DNA of 64,000 nt from an uncultured Muribaculaceae bacterium. Lineage in GTDB: Bacteria; Bacteroidota; Bacteroidia; Bacteroidales; Muribaculaceae. Location of the stretch: NCBI GenBank assembly GCA_910586475.1, contig CAJUHM010000001.1:39094-103093 (forward strand), in the 5' to 3' direction. Made by a program: the position numbers and the translations under genes. The notes under the pieces are model-generated. The model ran no database searches and was not told the DNA's origin. It saw only the letters and a program-made list of their open reading frames with translations. Shown piece after piece: positions 1 to 8,760 of this stretch. Numbering within the stretch: position 1 is the first letter of the stretch; every line of letters begins with the position of its first letter.

Positions 1-24
1 TCCGGCATCACAATAGCAATTTAA

Positions 25-57
25 AACGGCGCGCCTTCACGGGTGCGCCGTTTTTTT
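25..57 (+). terminator. Rho-independent terminator of a gene left of the window
   Basis: An 11-bp stem (25-35 with 42-52, one G-U pair) closes a 6-nt loop and runs into seven T residues. It points rightward, so it ends a plus-strand gene that lies before the window. Confidence 0.85.
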
Positions 58-305
58 GTCGGCTACATGCAGTCCGCTCAAAGACATGATGTGGCGCGGG
101 ATCACGTCCGATGCCAAACGGGCTTGCGCCAATCTCCATTACCCACCCGCCGCATGTTTTACGGGGCATGGCCGCGTGTCGCAGTGGAACATTTTTTGGG
201 GGGCACTCCGGTGCCGGTGGCTAAGAAAACAGCACTTCATGGACAGTCGACAGTCGGGATTTATACGGGAATTTAATAACAGGGTGTTGAAATTATTTTG
301 AAAAA
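58..305. other. Intergenic stretch with no recognisable gene
   Basis: Short overlapping reading frames here have no start context, domain or family resemblance. I see no RNA gene or repeat. It lies between the leading terminator and the promoter-like element at 306-336. Confidence 0.5.
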
Positions 306-336
306 ATTGGATTTATGGAAATAAATGTTAACTTTG
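306..336 (+). promoter_or_regulatory. Bacteroidota promoter
   Basis: ATTG at 306-309 and TAACTTTG at 329-336 are 19 bp apart, matching the Bacteroidota TTTG/TAnnTTTG pattern. It sits just upstream of the small frame at 372. Confidence 0.5.
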
Positions 337-371
337 TGGATATTTACGTCTTAGCACATACATTCCAATAG

Positions 372-731
372 ATGAGAAAGTATCTGTCGATTCCGTCGCT
401 GTCCGTTGTCGTAGATGCGTCGGCAACAGTTGCCGGCCCTCTTGCGGGGATGTGGAGCTCTTCGGATTCGGTAGCCGTGCGTGACCCGTTAATGATTGAT
501 TCTGTCATTCCCCGGGGCGAGATGTTTGAATTTTCCTCTTTGCTTTCGTTAGGTTTGCGCCACAAGACAGTCAAAGAGGCGATGCTGGTGTCAGACACTG
601 CGGGCATGATCGCTCTGTCAGTGCCTGGACTGGATGATGCTACGCTGCGTGTGCTTCAACCCGTATGGAAATGGAATGGAGGCTCTGTCATGATGGGTGG
701 GAAAGATCTCTATCCGCGGCGTGATCTCTGA
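372..731 (+). CDS. Hypothetical protein, 119 aa, orphan
   Basis: I do not recognise this protein. It begins 36 bp after a good promoter match and ends 66 bp before the GH20 gene, and its codon use resembles real genes around it. There is no clean signal peptide, membrane segment or known motif; the first 30 residues are small and hydrophobic (Ser, Val, Ala) and the tail contains a tryptophan-rich patch near residue 97. It could be a genuine small gene cotranscribed with GH20, the decayed remnant of a longer gene, or chance. An antisense frame overlaps it but has no better support. Confidence 0.35.
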   Translation: MRKYLSIPSLSVVVDASATVAGPLAGMWSSSDSVAVRDPLMIDSVIPRGEMFEFSSLLSLGLRHKTVKEAMLVSDTAGMIALSVPGLDDATLRVLQPVWKWNGGSVMMGGKDLYPRRDL

Positions 732-797
732 AAACAGATTCTATCGATGCAAATATGATTCAAACTATAATCTTTTTAACTTTAAATCTAATAAGTT

Positions 798-3668
798 ATG
801 CAACTATTAAAGACTTTATTGCCTTCGTTATCTGTCGTGGCGGCAATCATGGCGCCTTGTCATGTAAGTGCGGATGTGGCCCATCTGCTTCCTAAAGTCA
901 AGGAGCTGAGTGTCACGGAAGGCAGCATGCCTTTGGCTTCTCTGTCGATTGATGACCCGCAGCATACCGTGGCTCTCGAACGGTATCTGAAGGAGGCCGG
1001 GGCCGATGTGACCGGCGGCAATGGCCTGCCTGTCACCGTCGAGTATGTCGACGTCATTCCAGGCGTGTTCCGACATGACTTTCCCGATTATCCGGATGAG
1101 GAATACAATCTTGTGATCACTGCTGACGGTGTCAGGATCAAGGCAGTGTCCACCGCCGGAGTGATACGTGCGGCGCAGACCATAGCGCAACTGGCCATAG
1201 ACCGCAACGGCTCTCTGCCCTGCGTAGAGATCACCGACTGGCCGGCGTTTAAGGTTCGTGGATATATGCACGATGTCGGCCGCTCGTTTCTTGAGTATGA
1301 AACCCTGTTGCGCCACATTGATCTGCTGGCTCATTTCAAAATCAACACATTCCACTGGCATCTAACTGAAAATCAGGCCTGGCGTTTTGAAGTCGAAGGG
1401 TATCCGCAGCTTACTTCAGACGAGAGCATGACTCGCTATCCTGGCAAATATTATACACAGGAGCAATGCGCGGCACTGGTAAAATATGCTTCTGAGCGTG
1501 GTGTCGTGGTCATTCCGGAAATTGATATGCCCGGCCATAGCGCGGCGTTTACCCGGGCCATGGGCTTCTCCATGCAGACGGATCAGGGAGTCGTGGTGCT
1601 CAAAGAAGCTCTCCGGCAGCTTGCGGAGACATTTGCCGACTCACCCTACATCCACATCGGTGCGGACGAGGTGTCGCTGACATATCCCCGTTTCCTTGAG
1701 ATAATGACTCAATATGTTCAGAATACGCTGCACCGCAAGGTCGTGGTGTGGAATCCGATCAGCAATTTCACCATTACCGATAAGACCGGTTTTGACATGA
1801 CCACCACATGGCATCCTACGGGAAGAGCCGTGACAGGCATACCTAACGTCGACACCCGTTATAATTACGCCAATCTGATGGATATGTTCGCGGACCCCGT
1901 GGGTCTTTTCCGTAGCACTATCTATCATGAACCTCAGGGCACTAAGGATGTAGTGGGGGCGATCACCGCGCTGTGGAACGACCGCAGGATGGCCACGGAA
2001 GAAGATATTGTAAGGCAGAATAATTTTTATGTCGTGGCTCTGGTCAACAGTGAGCGTGCCTGGGTCGGCGGACGTAAACAGTATGTCGAACAGGGTGGTG
2101 CGATGCTGCCTCTGGCCGGAGAGGAATTTAATGATTTCGCCGATTGGGAACAGCGGTTCCTGCTTCATAAGAGCGGAATTCTTAAGGATGAGTCCATTCC
2201 TTACGTGCGTCAGACGAATATACGCTGGCGTATCACCGAACCGATGCCCCACGGAGGTAATGTGGATGCAGTGTTGCCGCCTGAGACCTCCGAACCGGCC
2301 AAGAGCTACCAATACAACGGCAAGACCTACGGCACCCGTCAGGCTACCGGTGCCGCCGTGTATCTGAGACATAGCTGGGGCGATTATGTGAAAGCCCTGT
2401 TTAATAACGGTCCGTCGGACAATGTGACCAGCTATGCCTACACCTACGTTTATTCGCCTGTTGACCAGACGGTCGGTGCGTTTATCGAGTTTCAGACCTA
2501 TGGCCGCAGTGAGGTGTATCCATCCCCCATGCCCGGCGAATGGGACCGCAAAGGCTCAGATATATGGATCAATGATCAGCGTATAGATCCTCCGACGTGG
2601 ATCGGATCGACAACTCCGGGATCGATCAATACTGAAGATCTGCTCGGCAATCAGAATTTCACGGCGAGGGAGCCGTCGCGCGTGCAGCTTAAAGAAGGAT
2701 GGAACAAGGTGCTGATCAAGCTGCCATACTGCCATCTGCCCAACATCAGGCTGAACCAGTGGATGTTTACTTTTGTTCTGACCGATCTTGAGGGCAAGAA
2801 TGCTCTTGATGGGGTGATCTACAGCCCCGACAAACTCACTGACGAGAATGCCGAGACTCTTAACGCAGTGGTTGAAGAGACCGAAGCGTGGATAAGTTCC
2901 ATGTTCAAGGATGTCCCCGGATATTATGACAGGAATATGGCCGCAGGTCTCATTGCCCTGATCGAAGAAGTGAAAGGGACTTTCAACGACGATCTCAGCA
3001 AGGAGCAGAGAGACGCGCAGGTCGAGCAGCTGATTCAAGAGCGTGACAAACTTGAGTCGGCACTTGCTTCGGCCAGTATCATCCAGCCACGTCAGTTTAC
3101 GGACTGGGGCAGTGATATGGTCTACTATCTGTCGACCCCTAAGCGCGACAACCGCTATCTCACCAGCTACGGCAGAGACGCCAAGGCAAAGGGCGACGGT
3201 GCGCCTTCAGAAGCTGCAGGATGGATATTCAAGGAGCGTACAGACGGAAAATGGGATATAGTCAACTATGCTGACGGCACATTTCTCAGTGCGCAGTCCA
3301 ATTTCAACAGTCCTATATATACCCGATCCGGTCGCCCTGATTCCGGGTGGGAAGTGAAACCTGCATCGGAACTTGGCTTTGTGATAATTACGAGCGGTTC
3401 CGTACAGCTCAATCAGACAAATTCAGGTCTGCAGTATGATATATACAACTGGGGCAATGGCGACAATATCTCGGACACCGGATGTCAGTATGCCTTTACT
3501 GTTGCCGATGACCTGATACCCTCGTCGGTGCAGGAGATAACCGGAGATGCCGATGGATGTCAAGACGGCGCTTTGTATGATCTGGCCGGGCGTCGGTATT
3601 CCGACGGCGCAGCTACACCCCCGGGAGTGTATATCTCCAACGGTCGTAAAGTTATGATACGCCGATAA
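798..3668 (+). CDS. GH20 beta-N-acetylhexosaminidase, secreted, multidomain
   Basis: This enzyme removes terminal GlcNAc or GalNAc from glycans. A signal peptide spans about residues 1-25, followed by the GH20 N-terminal (GH20b-like) domain and the TIM barrel from about 150 to 480. The substrate-assisted catalytic pair is Asp290-Glu291 in the motif HIGADE, where the family usually has HxGGDE, so one Gly is Ala. The protein is long (956 aa): a beta-rich middle domain, a helical linker near 690-760, a possible trefoil-like sugar-binding domain near 765-910, and a short end of the form LYDLAGRR...GVYI...KVMIRR that resembles a compact type IX sorting tail. It stands alone. With the GH33 sialidase and GH18 enzyme in the window it fits host-glycan breakdown. 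Confidence 0.9.
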   Translation: MQLLKTLLPSLSVVAAIMAPCHVSADVAHLLPKVKELSVTEGSMPLASLSIDDPQHTVALERYLKEAGADVTGGNGLPVTVEYVDVIPGVFRHDFPDYPDEEYNLVITADGVRIKAVSTAGVIRAAQTIAQLAIDRNGSLPCVEITDWPAFKVRGYMHDVGRSFLEYETLLRHIDLLAHFKINTFHWHLTENQAWRFEVEGYPQLTSDESMTRYPGKYYTQEQCAALVKYASERGVVVIPEIDMPGHSAAFTRAMGFSMQTDQGVVVLKEALRQLAETFADSPYIHIGADEVSLTYPRFLEIMTQYVQNTLHRKVVVWNPISNFTITDKTGFDMTTTWHPTGRAVTGIPNVDTRYNYANLMDMFADPVGLFRSTIYHEPQGTKDVVGAITALWNDRRMATEEDIVRQNNFYVVALVNSERAWVGGRKQYVEQGGAMLPLAGEEFNDFADWEQRFLLHKSGILKDESIPYVRQTNIRWRITEPMPHGGNVDAVLPPETSEPAKSYQYNGKTYGTRQATGAAVYLRHSWGDYVKALFNNGPSDNVTSYAYTYVYSPVDQTVGAFIEFQTYGRSEVYPSPMPGEWDRKGSDIWINDQRIDPPTWIGSTTPGSINTEDLLGNQNFTAREPSRVQLKEGWNKVLIKLPYCHLPNIRLNQWMFTFVLTDLEGKNALDGVIYSPDKLTDENAETLNAVVEETEAWISSMFKDVPGYYDRNMAAGLIALIEEVKGTFNDDLSKEQRDAQVEQLIQERDKLESALASASIIQPRQFTDWGSDMVYYLSTPKRDNRYLTSYGRDAKAKGDGAPSEAAGWIFKERTDGKWDIVNYADGTFLSAQSNFNSPIYTRSGRPDSGWEVKPASELGFVIITSGSVQLNQTNSGLQYDIYNWGNGDNISDTGCQYAFTVADDLIPSSVQEITGDADGCQDGALYDLAGRRYSDGAATPPGVYISNGRKVMIRR

Positions 3669-3689
3669 TTGTAGCTGTGAATGATTTTA

Positions 3690-3721
3690 GCGGGAGCTGT
3701 CTGATGTCAGACAGCTCCCGC
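3690..3721 (+). terminator. Strong stem-loop downstream of GH20
   Basis: A perfect 15-bp inverted repeat (3690-3704 with 3707-3721) starts 22 bp after the GH20 stop. No clear T tract follows, so it may end transcription or protect the 3' end of the message. Confidence 0.6.
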
Positions 3722-3722
3722 T

Positions 3723-3946
3723 CTGTCTGTATGATATATACGTTGGCCCACCGCGATATGTGCGTTCGGGCAATCCCGACCATGTCATTGAAAGCATCTT
3801 CTGGATCGGGTCGCGGATGCCCTCGGACCGTTCGACTCCGCCCTGATGCTGGTGGATTGCGGTGAACTTTGCTATGGTTGTATTGTTTATAAACACGAGA
3901 AACGAAAATAAAGGAAAAATTTCGCTAATTTGTGATGAAAGTTTCA
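3723..3946. other. Intergenic stretch without a gene
   Basis: Between the GH20 stem-loop and the flavodiiron promoter I see no coding frame with a plausible start or codon bias and no structured RNA. The right half is AT-rich, as is usual before a promoter. Confidence 0.5.
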
Positions 3947-3954
3947 TAATTTTG
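3947..3954 (+). promoter_or_regulatory. Promoter -7 element for the flavodiiron gene
   Basis: TAATTTTG matches the -7 consensus 26 bp before the start codon. A TTTG lies at 3929-3932 but is closer than the usual 19-21 bp, so the -33 element is uncertain. Confidence 0.45.
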
Positions 3955-3979
3955 TAGTGATAACCGGAAATTAAATTTA

Positions 3980-5158
3980 ATGTCCTTGCAAATTACCGAT
4001 AATATTTATTCTGTGGGGATCGACGATCCTTCCGTCAGAGTGTTTGAGGCGCAGTATTCGGCGCCGCATGGAATGAGCTATAATTCTTATGTGATCGCCG
4101 ACCGGATGATTGCCGTGATGGATTCTGTCGAGTCCGGAGGAGGCGACCCGTGGGTGGCCGACATACTCGACGCTACCGGCGGACGCCATCCCGATTATCT
4201 GGTGGTCCATCATATGGAGCCGGATCATTCGGCGAATATCCTGACAGCACTCGGCGCTTTTCCGGCGCTGAAGATAGTCACATCGGCGCCGGCGGCTAAG
4301 ATGTTGCCTCAGTTTTTTCCTGACTTCGATTTCTCCGGTCGCGTGATTACGGTGAAAGAGGGCGACACTCTCGCTCTGGGCGACCACACGCTCCGGTTCC
4401 TGTCGGCGCCGATGGTCCACTGGCCCGAGGTCATCGTGAGCTATGAGGAGTCGACTCGCACCCTTTTCTCGGCAGATGCGTTCGGCAAGTTCGGAGCTAT
4501 CAGTCATAACGATGACTGGGTTTCGGAGGCGCGCCGCTATTATGTCAATATTGTCGGCCGCTACGGATCGCAGGTCGCTTCGCTGCTTAAGAAGCTTGGC
4601 GGACTCGACATTGTCCGGATCGCTCCGCTCCACGGACCGGTGCTCGACGTAGATCTGCAGCGATATATCGGCCTTTACGGCCTGTGGAGTTCATACGCTC
4701 CTGAGGCCGATGGCGTCCTGATCGCCTATGCGTCGATCTATGGCGGAACCGCCGAAGCGGCTCTTGAACTGGCGGATATGCTCCGGCAGCGCGGCGTCTC
4801 GAATGTCGAGGCGATGGATCTGTCGACGTGCATGATGAGCGAGGCTGTCGCTCAGGCGTTTCGCTATTCGGCACTTGTCCTCGCCTCTCCGACCTACGAC
4901 GCCGGGCTCTTTCCCGTCATGGACGAATTCATTCGCCATCTGGCCAAGAAGAACTTCCGGAACCGTGCCGTCGGTTATGTTGAAAACGGTTCGTGGGCTC
5001 CGATCGCGGCCCGTAAGATGTCGGAAAGCATGTCGAAGCTGCCGGGAATCCGTGGGATAGAACCCGTCGTGACAGTCCGTTCGCGTCTCAGCCGTGAGTC
5101 GCGGGACAGCCTGCAGCTTCTGGCCGAATCGATAGAGAAAACAATACAGACAAAATAA
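3980..5158 (+). CDS. Flavodiiron protein (FprA family A-type flavoprotein)
   Basis: This cytoplasmic enzyme reduces O2 to water, or NO to N2O, at a di-iron site fed by bound FMN, and protects anaerobes from oxygen. The N-terminal metallo-beta-lactamase-like domain carries the iron ligands: His77 with Glu80, Asp82 and His83 in HHMEPDH, then His147, Asp166 and His218. The flavodoxin domain follows from about residue 245 to the end (YASIYGGTAEAAL is its FMN loop). At 392 aa it is the normal length for the two-domain class, with no rubredoxin attached. It is followed 32 bp later by malate dehydrogenase, possibly in the same transcript. Confidence 0.93.
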   Translation: MSLQITDNIYSVGIDDPSVRVFEAQYSAPHGMSYNSYVIADRMIAVMDSVESGGGDPWVADILDATGGRHPDYLVVHHMEPDHSANILTALGAFPALKIVTSAPAAKMLPQFFPDFDFSGRVITVKEGDTLALGDHTLRFLSAPMVHWPEVIVSYEESTRTLFSADAFGKFGAISHNDDWVSEARRYYVNIVGRYGSQVASLLKKLGGLDIVRIAPLHGPVLDVDLQRYIGLYGLWSSYAPEADGVLIAYASIYGGTAEAALELADMLRQRGVSNVEAMDLSTCMMSEAVAQAFRYSALVLASPTYDAGLFPVMDEFIRHLAKKNFRNRAVGYVENGSWAPIAARKMSESMSKLPGIRGIEPVVTVRSRLSRESRDSLQLLAESIEKTIQTK

Positions 5159-5190
5159 TTATTAACCAAAATCCAACAAACTCAACTACT

Positions 5191-6189
5191 ATGGAATTTC
5201 TTACTGATGAAAAGCTCCTTATCGTAGGTGCGGCCGGTATGATCGGCTCTAACATGGCTCAGACAGCCATGATGATGAAACTCAGCTCCAACATCTGTCT
5301 CTACGATCCCTATGCACCCGCACTCGAAGGCGTAGCTGAAGAGATGTTTCATTGCGCGTTCGAAGGTGTCAACCTGACTTTCACCTCCGACATCAAGGAA
5401 GCATTCACTGGAGCAAAATACATTGTGTCCAGCGGTGGCGCAGCCCGTAAGGCAGGCATGACCCGTGAGGACCTCCTCAAGGGAAATGCGGAAATTGCTG
5501 AAAATTTCGGTAAGAATGTACGTGCATACTGTCCTGATGTCAAATTTGTTGTCGTTATCTTCAACCCGGCTGACATCACAGGTCTGATCACACTTCTCTA
5601 CTCGGGCCTGAAACCCTCTCAGGTTGCTACTCTCGCAGCGCTTGACTCGACCCGTCTGCGCAGCGAACTTGCAAAATATTTCCACATCTCTGCCGACAAG
5701 GTTAAGAACTGCCGTACGTTCGGTGGCCACGGCGAGCAGATGGCAGTCTTCGCTTCGACCGCTACGGTTGACGGAACTCCGCTTACCGAACTCATCGGTA
5801 CTGAAAAACTTCCCCTCGAAGACTGGGAAGCTCTCAAGGTCCGCGTGATCCAGGGCGGTAAGAACATCATCGACCTCCGCGGACGCTCTTCGTTCCAGAG
5901 CCCGGCTTATGTTTCTATCGAGATGATCGCAGCCGCTATGGGTGGCAAACCTTTCACATGGCCTGCAGGAACATATGTCAACGACGGTCAGTTCCAGAAC
6001 ATCATGATGGCTATGGAAACAACTATCGACACAACCGGTATCCACTACAAGGAAGTTGCCGGAACCGATGGCGAGAAAGCAGAACTCGAAAAGAGCTACA
6101 AGCACCTTTGCGAAATGCGTCAGGAAGTCATCAATCTCGGAATCATGCCTGCTGTTGAAGACTGGAAGAAGCTCAACCCCAATATGTAA
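5191..6189 (+). CDS. mdh: Malate dehydrogenase
   Basis: It interconverts malate and oxaloacetate with NAD(H). In Bacteroidales this serves the reductive branch to succinate. The Rossmann loop GAAGMIG is at residues 13-19, the substrate-binding segment ARKAGMTRED follows near 85-95, and the catalytic His180 lies in GGHGEQ. The 332-aa length fits the Bacteroidota form of the LDH/MDH superfamily. Lactate dehydrogenase is the alternative within the superfamily, but the Arg-containing mobile loop favours malate. A strong terminator follows. Confidence 0.9.
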   Translation: MEFLTDEKLLIVGAAGMIGSNMAQTAMMMKLSSNICLYDPYAPALEGVAEEMFHCAFEGVNLTFTSDIKEAFTGAKYIVSSGGAARKAGMTREDLLKGNAEIAENFGKNVRAYCPDVKFVVVIFNPADITGLITLLYSGLKPSQVATLAALDSTRLRSELAKYFHISADKVKNCRTFGGHGEQMAVFASTATVDGTPLTELIGTEKLPLEDWEALKVRVIQGGKNIIDLRGRSSFQSPAYVSIEMIAAAMGGKPFTWPAGTYVNDGQFQNIMMAMETTIDTTGIHYKEVAGTDGEKAELEKSYKHLCEMRQEVINLGIMPAVEDWKKLNPNM

Positions 6190-6215
6190 TTCCTGTCAGA
6201 AAGAGAATGATCTCC

Positions 6216-6255
6216 CAGGGTGTCCGGATTCAACCGGGCACCCTGTTTTGTTTTT
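6216..6255 (+). terminator. Terminator of mdh
   Basis: A 12-bp stem (6216-6227 with 6234-6245, one G-U pair) and a 6-nt loop are followed by TTTTGTTTTT, 27 bp after the mdh stop. Confidence 0.9.
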
Positions 6256-6561
6256 GCGGCTGTGGGTTCTGCGGTGCGGATGGCTCGATAAAAATGTTCT
6301 GAAACTCAGACCCCGTTCCCACCAAAAAATCTGTCACCACCGGGGCCGCATATCACTCGAGCGGTATGCGGTGATGATGTAATTTAATGCCTGCAGGCGG
6401 GGTGTGGAACGTACCTTCCTGTGGCTTGCCGGAACTCACCACAGTCATATTTATGCTCTGTTGTACGTGGCATGAGACGCCGTCGCCTCACCCCGGTGTA
6501 GACAAATATTTGGGGACGGAGTCTCATTTCCGACAAAAAATCAGCAAAATAGATTGCCGGC
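6256..6561. other. Intergenic stretch without a gene
   Basis: About 300 bp between the mdh terminator and the yceD promoter. A 62-aa frame at 6387-6575 runs into the promoter and shows no domain or coding bias. No structured RNA was evident. Confidence 0.5.
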
Positions 6562-6593
6562 GTTGGGAATTTTGAAGAAATTTAGTAACTTTG
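6562..6593 (+). promoter_or_regulatory. Promoter of the yceD-rpmF run
   Basis: TAACTTTG at 6586-6593 matches the -7 consensus. A weak -33 (GTTG, 6562-6565) lies 20 bp upstream, and a better TTTG at 6571 is too close. Confidence 0.5.
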
Positions 6594-6621
6594 CAGAGTT
6601 TTTTCAACCAATATTGTCCCC

Positions 6622-7218
6622 GTGGGAAAGTTTACAGACTATAAATTGCCTCTGAAAAGTCTTCCTGAAGGTGCTCATTCATTTGAGTATCACCTTGATA
6701 AGAAGTTTTTCGAAAATATGGAGAGTCCCGACATCCATGATGCGGATCTTCATGTTGCACTCAGTGTGACATACAAGCGGGATATTTATACTCTCGACTT
6801 TGCCATTACCGGAACGATCACTCTTATCTGCGACCGATGTCTCGACGATCTGGTCATGCCGGTCGATACAGACTATCACATCAATGTCAGATACGGAGAG
6901 GACTACAACGACGAAGCCGACGATCTTCTCGTCATTCCGGAGAGCGACAATTATCTGAATGTGGCCTATATGCTCTATGACACGGTCGCTCTGACGATAC
7001 CGATCAAGCATGTCCACCCGCTCGGAAAGTGCAATCGCCAGATGAGTCAGATGCTGAAGAAACACCGTGCGCGCCCGGCTGGCGAAGACGGCGATCTGGA
7101 AGACCGCCTCATTGACGAAATGGAAGCAATGGACGATTCCGCCGACGTTTCCGAAACTCCGACCGATCCGCGCTGGGACGCCCTCAGAGGGCTCGCCTCG
7201 AACGAAATGACAGACTGA
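6622..7218 (+). CDS. yceD: YceD family (DUF177) protein
   Basis: YceD proteins are small and conserved and are nearly always encoded just before rpmF. They are linked to 23S rRNA or 50S maturation. The family core is visible: LxCDRCL near residues 72-79, then an acidic segment and the PxxxxHP motif with Cys at about 129-138. The start is GTG, the first codon giving the family's N terminus. The C-terminal 50 residues are acidic and poorly conserved. The gene leads rpmF and shares the promoter at 6562-6593. Confidence 0.8.
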   Translation: MGKFTDYKLPLKSLPEGAHSFEYHLDKKFFENMESPDIHDADLHVALSVTYKRDIYTLDFAITGTITLICDRCLDDLVMPVDTDYHINVRYGEDYNDEADDLLVIPESDNYLNVAYMLYDTVALTIPIKHVHPLGKCNRQMSQMLKKHRARPAGEDGDLEDRLIDEMEAMDDSADVSETPTDPRWDALRGLASNEMTD

Positions 7219-7293
7219 CCTCTCCGTCCGGAGTCCGGAAACGGAAGTCAGACAGAACAATAAAAATAATAACTCAATAATAACTAAACAACA

Positions 7294-7479
7294 ATGGCAC
7301 ATCCCAAACGCAAACAATCGAAGACCCGCACTGCCAAACGTCGTACCCACGACAAAGCCGTAGCCCCCACTCTGGCACTCTGCCCGAACTGCGGCGCATG
7401 GCACATCTATCACACTGTGTGTGGCGAGTGTGGTTACTATCGTGGCAAAGTAGCCATCGAAAAAGCTGAAATGGCCTAA
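7294..7479 (+). CDS. rpmF: 50S ribosomal protein L32
   Basis: A 61-aa basic ribosomal protein with the N-terminal MAHPKRKQSKTR and a four-cysteine zinc ribbon (CPNC...CGEC). It is the zinc-binding version of L32, not the Cys-free paralogue. It lies between yceD and fabH, a very conserved order in bacteria. Confidence 0.97.
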   Translation: MAHPKRKQSKTRTAKRRTHDKAVAPTLALCPNCGAWHIYHTVCGECGYYRGKVAIEKAEMA

Positions 7480-7621
7480 ACCATCCCAGGCCCAGCGGCC
7501 TCGTCAGATGTGTTTCAACCAGTTCACAACGATTAGCCGGCGGTGATTGATGAAATCGCCGCCAGTAATTGCATATAACGCTTCTTATTTTTTTATTCAA
7601 CTCTAACCCACCTTTTCAAAA

Positions 7622-8605
7622 ATGATAAATGCAAGAATTGCCGGCGTGGCGTCATACGTGCCGGACGATATACTTGACAATGAGATGCTTTCGAAAATGG
7701 TCGATACGTCGGATGAATGGATCATGACACGTGTCGGCGTCAAAGAGCGTCGCATCCTCAAGAAAGAGGGTGAGGGATCCTCTTACCTCGGAATTCAGGC
7801 TGTCAACCGTCTGCTCGAGAAAACCGGAACCCGTCCGGAGGAAGTTGATCTTCTGATCTGTGCGACCTCTAACCCCGACTACCGTTTCCCCTCGACAGGC
7901 TCGATCATTGCCCACGGCTGCGGAATGACTCAGGCCTATGCCTATGACATTCAGGCCGCATGTGCCGGTTGCATCGTGGCTCTTCAGGACGGAGCCGCAT
8001 ATATCAAATCGGGACTCCGCAAAAAAGTCGTTGTCGTTGCTGCCGAAATGATGTCGTCGATGGTCAACTACGATGACCGCACAACCTGTCCGCTCTTCGG
8101 TGACGGTGCTGCCGCAATGCTTCTCGAACCGACTGAAAAGGAAGTTGGAGTCATGGACGCTGTGTTCCATGTCGACGGTGTCGGCCGTGACCACCTTCTG
8201 ATGCGTGCGGGCGGCTCAGTGAAGCCCGCGTCGCACGAAACCGTTGACGCCGGCGACCATTTCGTTTATCAGGACGGTCGCTTCGTCTACAAGCACGCTG
8301 TCACCGACATGCTTGAGTCGACTCTCGATATCTGCAAGCGCAACAATCTCGACATGGAGTCTGTCGACTATCTGATTCCCCATCAGGCCAACCTCCGTAT
8401 CATCGAGGCCGTTGCCCAGCGCGCAGGCATCGCTCCCGAAAAGGTGCTTGTCAATATCGAATATCGCGGCAACACCTCGGCTGCATCCATTCCTTTGTGT
8501 ATTTCTGAAAACGAAAGCCGTCTGAAACCGGGCGATAAGCTTGTTCTGACTGCGTTCGGCGCCGGATTCACATGGGGTGCGATGTATGTCATCTGGGACA
8601 TCTGA
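7622..8605 (+). CDS. fabH: 3-oxoacyl-ACP synthase III (KASIII)
   Basis: It condenses a short acyl-CoA with malonyl-ACP to start fatty acid synthesis. The thiolase-fold catalytic triad is visible: Cys114 in QAACAG, His254 in PHQAN and Asn284 in GNTSAAS. Length (327 aa) is standard. The start is the ATG at 7622, 142 bp after rpmF. A weak hairpin at about 7537-7562 in that gap could partly attenuate readthrough. Confidence 0.95.
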   Translation: MINARIAGVASYVPDDILDNEMLSKMVDTSDEWIMTRVGVKERRILKKEGEGSSYLGIQAVNRLLEKTGTRPEEVDLLICATSNPDYRFPSTGSIIAHGCGMTQAYAYDIQAACAGCIVALQDGAAYIKSGLRKKVVVVAAEMMSSMVNYDDRTTCPLFGDGAAAMLLEPTEKEVGVMDAVFHVDGVGRDHLLMRAGGSVKPASHETVDAGDHFVYQDGRFVYKHAVTDMLESTLDICKRNNLDMESVDYLIPHQANLRIIEAVAQRAGIAPEKVLVNIEYRGNTSAASIPLCISENESRLKPGDKLVLTAFGAGFTWGAMYVIWDI

Positions 8606-8679
8606 CAACTTGCCTGAAGCCTCTTTGCCGGCGACTGCAAATGCCGGAAAACGGGCGGTCTCTGAAAAAATAACGCGTG

Positions 8680-8712
8680 GATAGCATCTTTTAAGGTGCT
8701 ATCTGTGTTTTT
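8680..8712 (+). terminator. Terminator between fabH and era
   Basis: An 11-bp stem (8680-8690 with 8693-8703, one G-U pair) is followed by TGTGTTTTTA. It suggests era and der can be transcribed separately from fabH. Confidence 0.75.
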
Positions 8713-8760
8713 ATTTCAGGGAGCTTTTTCCCGACAACCAAATAACCAAAATTCAATCTC

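Noticed and set aside
6387..6575. 62-aa frame between mdh and yceD
   Set aside because: It runs into a promoter and has no coding bias or motif.
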